A stretch of DNA of 64,000 bases from the NCBI RefSeq assembly GCF_041428715.1, contig NZ_CP155572.1. The stretch is one strand, 5' to 3'. The notes beneath the pieces were generated by a model. It was given only the letters and a program-made list of their open reading frames with translations. It ran no database searches and was not told the origin of the DNA. This document shows, piece after piece, positions 1 through 7,890 of the stretch. The DNA is from Sporomusa malonica (lineage in GTDB: Bacteria; Bacillota; Negativicutes; Sporomusales; Sporomusaceae). A program made the position numbers and the translations under genes. Numbering within the stretch: the first letter of the stretch is position 1; each line of letters begins with the position of its first letter.

Positions 1-2
1 GG

Positions 3-191
3 CTACCTGTTGAAAACTCAGTATGTCAAGAAATATTAGATGCTTCGACAGCCATTATATATAATGAAGAAAGCAACCATCTGATGATGGATGAGCATAC
101 TCGAGAAATCCGTTGGGAAATAGTAAAACCGAAACTACATAAAGTGTATCGAATATGCTGGAAATGGGCTGATGAAATTAGTTCAAGTTAA
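3..191 (+). CDS. 3' end of an unrecognised protein gene (partial)
   Basis: An open frame enters from the left edge and stops with TAA at 189-191, giving the last 62 residues of a protein. The tail is hydrophilic, with tryptophans near the C terminus (KWADEISSS end), and shows no motif I recognise. A strong terminator follows at 243, which supports this being a real gene end. The other two forward frames close within 40 nt. The function cannot be assigned from this fragment. Confidence 0.5.
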   Translation, partial: LPVENSVCQEILDASTAIIYNEESNHLMMDEHTREIRWEIVKPKLHKVYRICWKWADEISSS

Positions 192-242
192 CATAAGGTG
201 ATAAGAAATAAATAGGTCGGCCGATGTTAAAAGATAATTAGA

Positions 243-284
243 AAAGCCGAACTCAAGGGTGATTACCTGAGTTCGGCTTTTTTA
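243..284 (+). terminator. Rho-independent terminator after the partial gene
   Basis: A 13-bp stem (AAAGCCGAACTCA paired with 268-280) with a 12-nt loop is followed by a T run. It ends the transcript of the gene entering from the left. Confidence 0.85.
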
Positions 285-308
285 TTAAAGTCTTAAAATG
301 TTCGAATA

Positions 309-494
309 TTACACGGTACCCCCGTATACATTCCCGATCTTATAATTCTCAATAATAACATTTAATTGCTTAAAAAGTTCATCTTTCGGCAATTGATTGT
401 TTTCCTTAACATATTCAACTATGTCATACAAACAATCATGCGATAATCCCGCATTGTGCACTTCTTTTGCCAACTCTACTAACTCTTGATACAT
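309..494 (-). CDS. Small hypothetical protein, 61 aa
   Basis: A 61-residue acidic, mostly helical soluble protein with no signal peptide or membrane segment. The ATG is preceded by a good ribosome site (GGGAG, 8 nt spacing), which is the main support for it being real. I do not recognise the family. It stands alone between the terminator at 243 and the LysR gene. Confidence 0.55.
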   Translation of the reverse strand: MYQELVELAKEVHNAGLSHDCLYDIVEYVKENNQLPKDELFKQLNVIIENYKIGNVYGGTV

Positions 495-667
495 TCAATC
501 ACTCTCCCTTGTTGCAACATACGAATATTTTACGATATATTGATTAGCGCTTTATGTAATTTAATCAGGGCAAATCCGTTATTTTACATTAAATTTTTCT
601 ACAAAAGGCTTTATTTTTCGCCTTATCTGTATAACCATCGAATAGATAAGCCCGATACCCAAAAAGG

Positions 668-698
668 GCAAAAAAAATAACCCGATGCAGTAGTCGGG
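668..698 (-). terminator. Terminator of the LysR gene
   Basis: Read on the minus strand, a CCCGAC/TCGGG hairpin is followed by TTATTTTTTTT just after the LysR stop codon. Confidence 0.6.
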
Positions 699-704
699 GT
701 GATT

Positions 705-1646
705 TTACGGGAGAGCAGCAGTAGTCTGTAATATTGGATAGTTGTCAATCGGTTTTTTAGCTGCCTCCAACTCCTGTAAAAAAAGAGATATTGATGGATT
801 ACTATTCTTTTTGTGCCAAGCAGCAACCAAATCGATCCTAGTGTCATTACCCAAAATATCAATATATCGAATATAGGGACTTCTATAGGTTTTAGGTATG
901 ACCGAGGGCTGTATGGAGATGCCTAACCCGCATTCGACAGACAGTAAAACGGCGGGCAAGTTTGGAACTTGCAAGACATTAGGGGAAAAACATCTGTTAA
1001 AACAGATACGAAGCAAGTTTTCGTATCCACGGGATGCTATAGGTTGTTGTTCGAAAATGATAGTCTCTTTAGCAATCAAAGGAATGTTTGAATAGTTAAT
1101 TAAGGGTTCGTTGGCAAGCTCGTGCGAGTGAGGGACGACTAAGCAAAGCGAATCAGTAATAATTTTTTTAAAAGAAATTTGGGGTAGCGAGGTGGATTCT
1201 AATACAAGCGTAAAACCCAAATCCACATGGGCGTGTTGTAAGGCTTCATCCAAACCACTCAAGCTGAAGTATTCAAATACCAGGTTGATTTGGGGATATT
1301 TATGGTGAAAATTAGCTGTTATCCTAGGGAGTATGCGCCGTTCCGCATGACCCAAGATACCTATTCTTAAATTACCTGTTACACCGGCGTCTGCTTCTCT
1401 AGTCATGCGAATGGCATCCAAAGACCTAGCAATAATCGCCTTAGCTTCTTTTAGTAGGACCGTACCGGCGGCAGTCAGTGCAACCGAATGACGGTTACGA
1501 ATAAATAAGCGGGCACCAATCTGTTTTTCCAATTCAGCGATCTGCTGACTCAGAGAAGGTTGGCTGACGTAAAGGTGTTTGGCAGCCGTGGTAAAACTAA
1601 GGTGTTCAGCAACAGAAATAAAATATTGTAGCTGGCGAGTGTCCAT
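705..1646 (-). CDS. LysR-family transcriptional regulator, 313 aa
   Basis: Full-length LysR-type regulator. The N-terminal winged helix-turn-helix (about residues 1-60: MDTRQLQYFISVAEHLSFTT, then AAKHLYVSQPSLSQQI) is canonical, and the remainder fits the periplasmic-binding-like effector domain. A GGAGTGG ribosome site precedes the ATG. It is transcribed divergently from the UroD/MtaA-like gene at 1915 across 268 nt. Divergent pairing is the usual LysR arrangement, so it probably controls that gene and itself in response to a small molecule. The effector cannot be deduced. Confidence 0.92.
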   Translation of the reverse strand: MDTRQLQYFISVAEHLSFTTAAKHLYVSQPSLSQQIAELEKQIGARLFIRNRHSVALTAAGTVLLKEAKAIIARSLDAIRMTREADAGVTGNLRIGILGHAERRILPRITANFHHKYPQINLVFEYFSLSGLDEALQHAHVDLGFTLVLESTSLPQISFKKIITDSLCLVVPHSHELANEPLINYSNIPLIAKETIIFEQQPIASRGYENLLRICFNRCFSPNVLQVPNLPAVLLSVECGLGISIQPSVIPKTYRSPYIRYIDILGNDTRIDLVAAWHKKNSNPSISLFLQELEAAKKPIDNYPILQTTAALP

Positions 1647-1914
1647 AAATTACCACTCCATACTAGTTTGTAAGCCAATCTAGATGTATATATATATTTC
1701 TATTATATATTTTGTCTACGTATGTGGCAAGGGCACCGAATGAATTTATTCCAATATTATGAAAAAATAAAGAGGGAATAGGACAGTTGTTGGATAGGAC
1801 TTTTCTATTAGATGATACAAGATATATATTTCCATTTAACAACAAGTTCACTGATAATAAAGATAGACAATATTTTAAGTGGATTTCTAGGATGAAAAAG
1901 GGGAGATAGCAGAA
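1647..1914. promoter_or_regulatory. Divergent LysR / UroD-like intergenic region
   Basis: A very AT-rich 268-nt spacer with an alternating TA tract (about 1687-1715) beside the LysR start. It must hold both divergent promoters and, by LysR convention, an operator. I could not single out a convincing T-N11-A box. The downstream gene has a GGGGAGA ribosome site. Confidence 0.4.
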
Positions 1915-3021
1915 ATGAAAACAAACCAGGAGTTACTCAATGAGCGGATTGCTAGAGTTCATAAAGCGATTGCTCTAGAAAAGCCCGACCGGACACCGGT
2001 GGTTATTCAAACAGACGGATTTTGTGCAAATCATCTGGGTGTAAAAATGTCTGATTTTTGTGCAGATCTTTCATATAGTAACCAAGTCATGCTTGATTCA
2101 GCTAAAAAGTTGGGGGACTTTGAGGGTTTTGATGCTGCTTTTGTAGCTGGCCCGATATTTCCCTTAATATTTTTGACCAAAGTTAGACTACCGGGTAAAG
2201 AACTCCCGGATGATTCACTTTGGCAGCTTGATGAAAGAGAAGTTATGACGATTGAGGACTATGATACTATTCTCAACAAGGGTTGGAGCGGCTTTATGCG
2301 GGATTTCATTATTAATCGTTTAGGTGTAGACTTTGACGGTTTAATGGAACAATTGAGTAAGACACCGCAGATGGTCAAAAATTTTGAAGGTGCGGGCTAT
2401 ATGATTTATTCTCCTATCGTAGCTACATCAGTAACAGAACTCTTAGGTGGTGGACGGTCTCTGCCAAAGTTTGTAAAAGACTTATATAAGATACCGGACA
2501 AAGTGGAAGCCGTATTGGACGTTATTCAGAAAGAAAGTTTAGATATCTTACGTCAGCAAATGCGGGCAACGAAATCTTCCATCGTATTTATTTCACCGGC
2601 AAGAGGTGCAAGCGAGTTTTTTGCACCGAAACTATGGGAGCGCTTTGTGTGGAAATATCTTAAAGAAGCAGCAGATGTTATCCTCGAGGAAGGTGCTATT
2701 GTTAATATCCACATTGATTCAAATTGGGAGCGCGACCTGAAGTTTTTTACTGCTTTTCCGAAAGGCAGATGCGTCTTTGAGACTGATGGCGCTACTGATA
2801 TATATAAGATTAGAGACGTATTGGGAGGACGAATGTGCATCAAGGGAGATGTGCCTGCCGCCAAATTGTCCCTCGGTACACCCGACGAAATATATAATTA
2901 CAGCAGTCAGCTAATTAAGGATATGGGGCCAGGATTTATCTTGTCAACTGGCTGTTCTGTACCCTCTAATGCTAAAGTGGAAAACGTAAAAGCTATGATT
3001 GCGGCTGCAACTGGTAAATAG
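1915..3021 (+). CDS. Uroporphyrinogen decarboxylase-like (MtaA/CmuA superfamily) protein, 368 aa
   Basis: The COG0407-type barrel is recognisable from HIDSNWERDL (near residue 265), VFETDGATDIYK, GDVPAAKLSLGTPDE and the C-terminal STGCSVPSNAKVENVKAMI. In acetogenic and methanogenic anaerobes this superfamily includes corrinoid-dependent methyltransferases such as MtaA and O-demethylase components. MtaA carries a zinc-binding His-x-Cys motif. Here the equivalent is His-Ile-Asp, so the metal site, if present, differs. No corrinoid protein or second methyltransferase is adjacent, so the substrate is unknown. It is probably under control of the divergent LysR regulator. Confidence 0.8.
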   Translation: MKTNQELLNERIARVHKAIALEKPDRTPVVIQTDGFCANHLGVKMSDFCADLSYSNQVMLDSAKKLGDFEGFDAAFVAGPIFPLIFLTKVRLPGKELPDDSLWQLDEREVMTIEDYDTILNKGWSGFMRDFIINRLGVDFDGLMEQLSKTPQMVKNFEGAGYMIYSPIVATSVTELLGGGRSLPKFVKDLYKIPDKVEAVLDVIQKESLDILRQQMRATKSSIVFISPARGASEFFAPKLWERFVWKYLKEAADVILEEGAIVNIHIDSNWERDLKFFTAFPKGRCVFETDGATDIYKIRDVLGGRMCIKGDVPAAKLSLGTPDEIYNYSSQLIKDMGPGFILSTGCSVPSNAKVENVKAMIAAATGK

Positions 3022-3078
3022 TAGAACTTCAGACAGGTGAGTTCAGTGACGTTCCGTCAAAACAAAGCATGTATCAAA

Positions 3079-3115
3079 AAACTGGCATTGCATTCAAGCG
3101 GTGCCAGTTTGATTT
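3079..3115 (+). terminator. Probable terminator of the UroD-like gene
   Basis: AAACTGGCA at 3079-3087 pairs with TGCCAGTTT at 3102-3110. A modest T tail follows. Confidence 0.55.
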
Positions 3116-3140
3116 CTAGTCTGCTTTTTTTGAGATTTAT

Positions 3141-3575
3141 CTAATTGTCGCGCAGTTTAGGAGAATCTAACCAAAATCCTGATATATGCTTCTTTCCATT
3201 ATTATCACTAAAAACACTTCTGACTATTACATCAGCTGGCTCTTGAGAGAATTTGGCTTTATACATTACTATCGCATATCCATCTTTAGTCTCAACTGAG
3301 ACAACTTCCTTTGATATATATTTACCAATCTTAGCTTTGATCGCAGTAAAAGTGTTTTTATATTGGGTCTCATTCAAAACATTTTTCATCTGCTCATCAA
3401 AATCCTGGGAAAAGCGGGAGTAATTATCTTCGTTCATCGCTAATAGCATATTTTCTGTTATAGGGTCAGCAAATTTTTTTGTCTCTTCAGCAGAAAGTTG
3501 CTGCGCCGAACAACCTGACAAAACTATCAAGCTGATCAAAAATGTTATTAAAACAACAATTTTACATAGTTTCAT
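3141..3575 (-). CDS. DUF3887-like lipoprotein, 144 aa
   Basis: An N-terminal lipoprotein signal (hydrophobic stretch ending in the lipobox LSGC, Cys about residue 22) is followed by a 120-residue domain that resembles DUF3887 (repeated helices, then a beta-rich half with MYKAKF and VRSVF). A GGAGG ribosome site lies upstream of the ATG. Such proteins sit on the outer face of the cytoplasmic membrane, or possibly on the outer membrane in diderms. The function is unknown. It is monocistronic. Confidence 0.75.
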   Translation of the reverse strand: MKLCKIVVLITFLISLIVLSGCSAQQLSAEETKKFADPITENMLLAMNEDNYSRFSQDFDEQMKNVLNETQYKNTFTAIKAKIGKYISKEVVSVETKDGYAIVMYKAKFSQEPADVIVRSVFSDNNGKKHISGFWLDSPKLRDN

Positions 3576-3657
3576 TTTAACCCCTCCTTATGTTTCGATA
3601 ATTCTCCTAGCAAACTCATAATCCTTTAAGCAACAGTAGCGATTTCCTCTATGTTGG

Positions 3658-3691
3658 CCCTTTCCTTAATGGAGAGGGTTAATTTTTTTTT
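3658..3691 (+). terminator. Orphan plus-strand terminator
   Basis: CCCTTTCC/GGAGAGGG with a 5-nt loop and a run of nine T. No plus-strand gene lies immediately upstream; the nearest gene, at 3141-3575, runs the other way. It may end an unseen short transcript or insulate the gene at 3820. Confidence 0.6.
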
Positions 3692-3819
3692 GCCTTCAGT
3701 ACAGTTTCTGACTAAAAATATCTTACTCATGATTTTAAGGACTAATTATCCAGAAAAGTAGGACTTTTAGCCTAAGGTGTGATATATTTAACATATCTAA
3801 TAGTGGAGGTAACTTGCTC

Positions 3820-4212
3820 ATGGATATATCTTTTTTTTCCTGCTCTGTTAATGAGAAAAAGTCTGTCAGTAACATTGAACCGTTTTGTGCTGTTTTAGAA
3901 AACCAAATAAACTTTAACAAGTGCATTAATTGCCCTGGTTTATGTCTAAAGTGTATAAAAAAATTATATGATATTTCTGCTGAAAATATTAGAGCTACCA
4001 GCTACCGAGTAGTGTACGTATTAAGCGGGAAGATAAAATTGTTTTTTCCATATATAAATACAGAAAAGCGACTTAATGACAATGAAGTTATGTTGATATT
4101 AAATGATACGAAGCTTGTAATAGAAAGCGGAAATGAACTCCCTGCAAACTTTGTTGTTAGGGACTTAGATGAGCTCGCTAAAGAAAAGAGAGTCAAATGT
4201 AGTTATAGCTAG
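3820..4212 (+). CDS. Hypothetical protein with a cysteine cluster, 130 aa
   Basis: Not recognised. The ATG at 3820 is chosen because GGAGGT ends 9 nt before it; an in-frame TTG at 3814 is too close to that site. The first 50 residues contain CINCPGLCLKC (spacing C-x2-C-x3-C-x2-C), plausible for zinc or an iron-sulphur centre. The second half is beta-rich (VVYVLSGKIKLFF, NDNEVMLIL). It has no signal peptide. It is AT-rich compared with the efflux genes that follow. Confidence 0.6.
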   Translation: MDISFFSCSVNEKKSVSNIEPFCAVLENQINFNKCINCPGLCLKCIKKLYDISAENIRATSYRVVYVLSGKIKLFFPYINTEKRLNDNEVMLILNDTKLVIESGNELPANFVVRDLDELAKEKRVKCSYS

Positions 4213-4276
4213 CTTACTAGATCATGTCTATAACTGATATATGTATAGTTATTATTATACTGAATGGAGTGATTAG

Positions 4277-4414
4277 GTGTTTCTGGCTCGTGAGTTGGTT
4301 AGGCAGCAGCTACCACATAGGCGTAAACGTAGTTCTTATTACGTCTGGAGCGGGATAGTATTAATTATTTTTTTGGTAGTGTACATACTTATATCGTTGC
4401 CAGTTTCTAGATGA
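4277..4414 (+). CDS. Small single-span membrane protein, 45 aa
   Basis: A GTG start behind GGAGTG opens a 45-residue frame with a basic N-terminal part (HRRKRSSYY) and one strong membrane helix (WSGIVLIIFLVVYILISL). By the positive-inside rule the N terminus would be cytoplasmic. A clear terminator follows at 4462. No family is recognised. The call rests on the ribosome site, the composition and the terminator. Confidence 0.45.
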   Translation: MFLARELVRQQLPHRRKRSSYYVWSGIVLIIFLVVYILISLPVSR

Positions 4415-4461
4415 GAGATTTGTAGATAGATACTATGCGCAAACTGGATCCTTTAATTAAC

Positions 4462-4508
4462 AATACGCAAAAGCCTGTACAATAAATAGGCTTTTGCGTA
4501 TTTTATTT
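4462..4508 (+). terminator. Rho-independent terminator
   Basis: AATACGCAAAAGCCT at 4462-4476 pairs perfectly with 4488-4502 and is followed by TTTATTTT. It separates the preceding small gene from the efflux-island promoter at 4543. Confidence 0.85.
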
Positions 4509-4542
4509 TGACGAAAATCAAAATCAGATTTACATTGTAAAA

Positions 4543-4597
4543 TCGCATAAGTTCTTCAAGAAATCTTCACAGCTTCTTCATAATGACTTGCTATAAT
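4543..4597 (+). promoter_or_regulatory. Repeat-operator promoter A (metal regulon)
   Basis: CTTCA cores begin at 4554, 4565 and 4576, exactly 11 bp apart, with a degenerate fourth unit (TCGCATAAGTT) at 4543. The -10 TATAAT is at 4592-4597, 11 nt after the last core. No -35 hexamer is present, as expected where an OmpR/PhoB-type regulator replaces it. It drives the Met-rich protein at 4631. Confidence 0.8.
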
Positions 4598-4630
4598 AAA
4601 GACAAATCCAAAACAAGGGGGAAAAACAAA

Positions 4631-4939
4631 ATGAAAAAAGGTTTAATTATAGGTTTGGCAGCCGCGTTGGTTATCGCGCTGGGAGCCACCTTCGCTTTCG
4701 CCGAGTCACCTGCACCGGGTATGATGGATAAAGGGCAAATGAATGAAATGCATAAAAGCATGGTGGAGCAGCATGTAAAAGATGGTGTATTGACGCCCGA
4801 ACAAGCAAAAGCCATGGATGAGCATATGGCCAACATGGGTTCAATGATGAACGGCATGATGGGCGGTAGCGGCGGCATGATGGGGGGCAATGCCAACTGC
4901 CACTCCAACCAACAAACTAATACCATGCCTCAGCAGTAA
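4631..4939 (+). CDS. Secreted Met-rich protein, 102 aa
   Basis: The ATG at 4631 has a strong AAGGGGG site; an in-frame ATG at 4583 overlaps the promoter and is rejected. Residues 1-24 form a signal peptide ending in FAFA. The mature protein has many Met pairs and His (GMMDKGQMNEMHKSM), a helical segment resembling small Firmicute secreted proteins with the pattern DGVLTPEQAKAM, and a Gly/Met tail (MMNGMMGGSGGMMGG) with one Cys-His. Thioether and imidazole ligands suggest binding of Cu(I)/Ag(I) in the periplasm. It is the first gene of the efflux island and has its own promoter A and terminator. Confidence 0.8.
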   Translation: MKKGLIIGLAAALVIALGATFAFAESPAPGMMDKGQMNEMHKSMVEQHVKDGVLTPEQAKAMDEHMANMGSMMNGMMGGSGGMMGGNANCHSNQQTNTMPQQ

Positions 4940-4953
4940 CCGATAATTTGCAG

Positions 4954-4993
4954 ACAGCTCTCTGTATGGGTAGAGAGCTGTTTTGTTTTTTTT
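4954..4993 (+). terminator. Rho-independent terminator
   Basis: ACAGCTCTCT (4954-4963) pairs with AGAGAGCTGT (4972-4981), followed by TTTGTTTTTTTT. It ends the Met-rich gene transcript. Confidence 0.9.
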
Positions 4994-5055
4994 AAACTTC
5001 TACTCATTCGAGGCTGATTCTTGCTGTCGTGGTTTCTACTAAAATATTTTATCAA

Positions 5056-5110
5056 ATTCAACAGATTTTCACTGTATCTTCATAAGATCTTCAAATTCGT
5101 AAGGTATAGT
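5056..5110 (+). promoter_or_regulatory. Repeat-operator promoter B (efflux operon)
   Basis: Four cores, ATTCA 5056, TTTCA 5067, CTTCA 5078 and CTTCA 5089, lie at exact 11-bp steps. The -10 TATAGT is at 5105-5110, again 11 nt after the last core. The leader to the TolC-like gene is about 95 nt. Confidence 0.8.
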
Positions 5111-5210
5111 AATAGTCAGGCATGATAGCCGAGTAGTGCAGATACTATTGCATACTACATAAAGCTCTAGTGCTGAGGCCGTAAAAATAGAATCCAAGGA
5201 GGCGACAATA

Positions 5211-6554
5211 ATGAGCAGTACCCCAAAAACTGGCATCTTAAGAGCAATCATCATGTGCAGTATTATGCTTGCAACTAATTTATCGCCAGTGCTTGCAGAG
5301 GAGCAACCCATGACCCTGCAGGAAATCGTGAATCATGCCATGAAAAACAACCCATCGGTTATCGAAACCGAAAAAAAATGGGAGGAGAAGTCCAGTCGCA
5401 TTCCCGCAGTCACAGCACAGCCCAACCTTAAAGTAGGGATTATGAAGGACGATATCCCCACCACGAGCTTAAACCCGGGTCAAGGTATGATGACCGAATT
5501 TAGTATCAGCCAGGAAATTATGAATCCGTCTAAGCTTAAGGCAATGGGGAAGATGGCTGAGAATGAAGCATATATGACCAAAGCCGCCTGGAGTGAGAAA
5601 CAGGTTGAGATTTACACCCAAGCAAAACAGGCCTATTACGATTACCTTTACTCCAAACAGGCGCTGATAATTGGTAAAGAGAGCCAGCAACTTATGGGTC
5701 AGCTCGCAAAATTGGCGCAAGTCAATTACTCAACCGGTATGGTGCCGCTTCAGGATACATTGAAAGCTCAGACTGAGTTTTCGCAAATGACAATTGATCT
5801 TTTAAATATGGCCTCAATGGAGGCTGTGGCCAAAGCAAGGATTAACAACCTGATGGGCCGCAGCACCGAGACAAGCTTTGAGGTCAAAGAAGAATTTACC
5901 GCCCCTCCCCCTAATTTTGATATGGCCGGTCTTATTAAAACCGCGAATGAAGGCAAGCCGTCAGTCGCTGGGATGCAATATCAAGTTGATATGGCCAAAA
6001 GCGGAGTTGAATTAGCGAAAAAACAACAGCTGCCTGACTTTGAAGTCAATTTGGGTTACAAAAAGAATAAGGAGTCTATGATCGAGTCACAAGTGGACCC
6101 TATGGACCCCATGAAAACGACATTGATGCTGGGCGAACGGAAATCGACCTGGAAAATTGAAGTTATGGCAATGTTCCCCATCTGGCAGGGTAAAAATAAA
6201 GCCGAAATAAAAGCAGCCCAGGCCAGCCTCGAAGCCTCGCAAGCTGCTCTTCAGAATATGAAGAATATGACCGAACTTGATGTCCAAATGACGCTTACCG
6301 ATGCCCAAGCTACCTGGCGTCAAATTGAACTATATAAGAATACCCTCATTCCCCAGGCCGAGCAGACCTACCAGGCTGCTGTTGTCGGTTACACCCATGG
6401 CAAAGTAGACCTTATGACTGTCCTGGAAAGCGTAAATACCCTCCGCAATGCTAAGTTGGGTCTATACAAAGCTAAAACAGATTATGAAAAAGCGGCAGCT
6501 AATTTAGAAAAAACGATAGGGAAGCCTTTATTCACAAGTGGAGCACAGCCATAA
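5211..6554 (+). CDS. TolC-family outer-membrane efflux protein, 447 aa
   Basis: The signal peptide (residues 1-29, ending LSPVLAEE) is followed by two TolC-type helical hairpin repeats. These carry the family features: a start like MTLQEIVNHAMKNNPSV, long coiled coils, YNYSTGMVPLQDTLKAQTE-like turns and YTHGKVDLMTVLESVNTLRN near the end. It forms the trimeric outer-membrane channel for the RND pump encoded next. The AAGGAGG site and ATG are unambiguous. It is the first gene of an operon with the adaptor (26-nt gap) and pump, under promoter B. Its presence implies an outer membrane. Confidence 0.92.
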   Translation: MSSTPKTGILRAIIMCSIMLATNLSPVLAEEQPMTLQEIVNHAMKNNPSVIETEKKWEEKSSRIPAVTAQPNLKVGIMKDDIPTTSLNPGQGMMTEFSISQEIMNPSKLKAMGKMAENEAYMTKAAWSEKQVEIYTQAKQAYYDYLYSKQALIIGKESQQLMGQLAKLAQVNYSTGMVPLQDTLKAQTEFSQMTIDLLNMASMEAVAKARINNLMGRSTETSFEVKEEFTAPPPNFDMAGLIKTANEGKPSVAGMQYQVDMAKSGVELAKKQQLPDFEVNLGYKKNKESMIESQVDPMDPMKTTLMLGERKSTWKIEVMAMFPIWQGKNKAEIKAAQASLEASQAALQNMKNMTELDVQMTLTDAQATWRQIELYKNTLIPQAEQTYQAAVVGYTHGKVDLMTVLESVNTLRNAKLGLYKAKTDYEKAAANLEKTIGKPLFTSGAQP

Positions 6555-6580
6555 AGTAAGCGAAAAAGGGAGAGGACAGC

Positions 6581-7879
6581 ATGATCGAAAAACTACAGGC
6601 CAAGAAGAAACTTATTATTGGTGTAACCGCTGGTGTGTTGGTCATTGGCGGTGTCGGCTATTACTATACTGTTCAGCACAATAAATCGGCGGCTGTAGAC
6701 CATACAAGCCACCAAACAAATGCCCCGGTTATGGCTATGGGCGATACAGTCACCCTAGACGCCAAGGCTCGACAATTGGCTGGGGTGCAAACCGCGCAAG
6801 CAGTCGTTAAGTCGCTCGCCAAGGAAGTCAAGACCACCGGCAAGATTGCTATGAATGAAAGCGGCCGCACCTATATCACTTCCCGTGTCGAAGGTCGGGT
6901 GGATGAACTTTATGTAACCGCCGATGGAGAAACCATTGCCCCTGGTCAAGCAATCGCTTCCGTGTATAGCCCGACTTATATAGCTGCACAGGAAGAATAT
7001 CTGCTGGCAATAGAAAGTGTGCAGAAACTGAAAAACGCCAGCAAAGATGTGGTTCAGATCAACAGCCGCCTGCGGGACGCAGCCCGGCGTAAACTGCAGC
7101 TGTTAAATGTTTCAGACAATGACATCGCGCATCTGGAACATACCCGCCAGCCCAAAGATCATATGACTATCTATGCTCAGTTCGGCGGCACTGTGTTGGA
7201 AAAACAAGTGCTGCCCGGAGCATTCATTATGCCTGGCGATAAACTGTACAGTCTATCGGACTTAGCTACTGTTTGGCTGTATGCTGATATTTACGAAAAA
7301 GACATTGCTGGCATTACTCCCGGTCAGCCGGTCGTGGTAACCAGCGGTGCCTACCCGGGGCAAACCTTTACGGGGAATGTGACCTTTATTAACCCGGTAC
7401 TCGATGATGCTACTCGGACAGTCAAAGTACGGGTCGAAATGGCTAATCCTACAGGTAAGCTGAAGCCTAATATGTTCGTTAACGCCAATGTGCAAATCCC
7501 GCTCGGGGACAGCCTGGTTATACCAGAATCAAGCTTGCTGGATACTGGCAGCCGTAAAATCGTCTTTATAGCTCAAAGTGAAGACACCTTTGTTAAACGA
7601 GAGGTGGTTGTCGGGCAGCACGCCGATGGCTATATTCAAATACTGTCCGGACTGCAGCCTGGTGAAACAGTCGTAACAGCGGCCACCTTCCTTATTGATT
7701 CCCAGACCAAATTAGGCAGCCTTGGCAGCCATGCTGGTCATGGTGGCGGAGGGGCTGCCAAGGGCGCCGCCACACCGGCACCTGCTCCAAGCAGCTCTAA
7801 TAGTGGTGCAGCAGTTCCGGCAAAAACACCGCTTGCACCTGCTGCTCCGGCTGCCGGTAGCGACCATAGCGGTCATTAA
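6581..7879 (+). CDS. cusB: RND efflux periplasmic adaptor, CusB-like, 432 aa
   Basis: An N-terminal membrane anchor (residues 10-28) is followed by the membrane-fusion layout: barrel-sandwich halves (RVEGRVDELYVTADGETIAPGQ and GGTVLEKQVLPGAFIMPGDKLYSLSDLATVWL), an alpha hairpin between them, the beta-barrel (YEKDIAGITPGQPV) and a membrane-proximal domain. The segment VDHTSHQTNAPVMAMGD and the His-rich tail ending HSGH are candidate metal sites, and CusB is known to bind Cu(I)/Ag(I) through N-terminal Met. A Gly/Ala/Pro linker of about 50 residues precedes the tail. It links the TolC-like channel and the pump. The symbol is by analogy. Confidence 0.88.
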   Translation: MIEKLQAKKKLIIGVTAGVLVIGGVGYYYTVQHNKSAAVDHTSHQTNAPVMAMGDTVTLDAKARQLAGVQTAQAVVKSLAKEVKTTGKIAMNESGRTYITSRVEGRVDELYVTADGETIAPGQAIASVYSPTYIAAQEEYLLAIESVQKLKNASKDVVQINSRLRDAARRKLQLLNVSDNDIAHLEHTRQPKDHMTIYAQFGGTVLEKQVLPGAFIMPGDKLYSLSDLATVWLYADIYEKDIAGITPGQPVVVTSGAYPGQTFTGNVTFINPVLDDATRTVKVRVEMANPTGKLKPNMFVNANVQIPLGDSLVIPESSLLDTGSRKIVFIAQSEDTFVKREVVVGQHADGYIQILSGLQPGETVVTAATFLIDSQTKLGSLGSHAGHGGGGAAKGAATPAPAPSSSNSGAAVPAKTPLAPAAPAAGSDHSGH

Positions 7880-7890
7880 GGGGGAGCGGT

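Noticed and set aside
4583..4630. Longer N terminus of the Met-rich protein starting at the ATG at 4583
   Set aside because: That ATG overlaps the predicted -10 hexamer and lies upstream of the transcript start; the ATG at 4631 has a strong ribosome site and begins a proper signal peptide.
5151..5157. CATACTA motif in the leader of the efflux operon
   Set aside because: Single copy, not near a small gene start, and downstream of a strong repeat-type promoter; a 7-mer is expected by chance several times in 64 kb.
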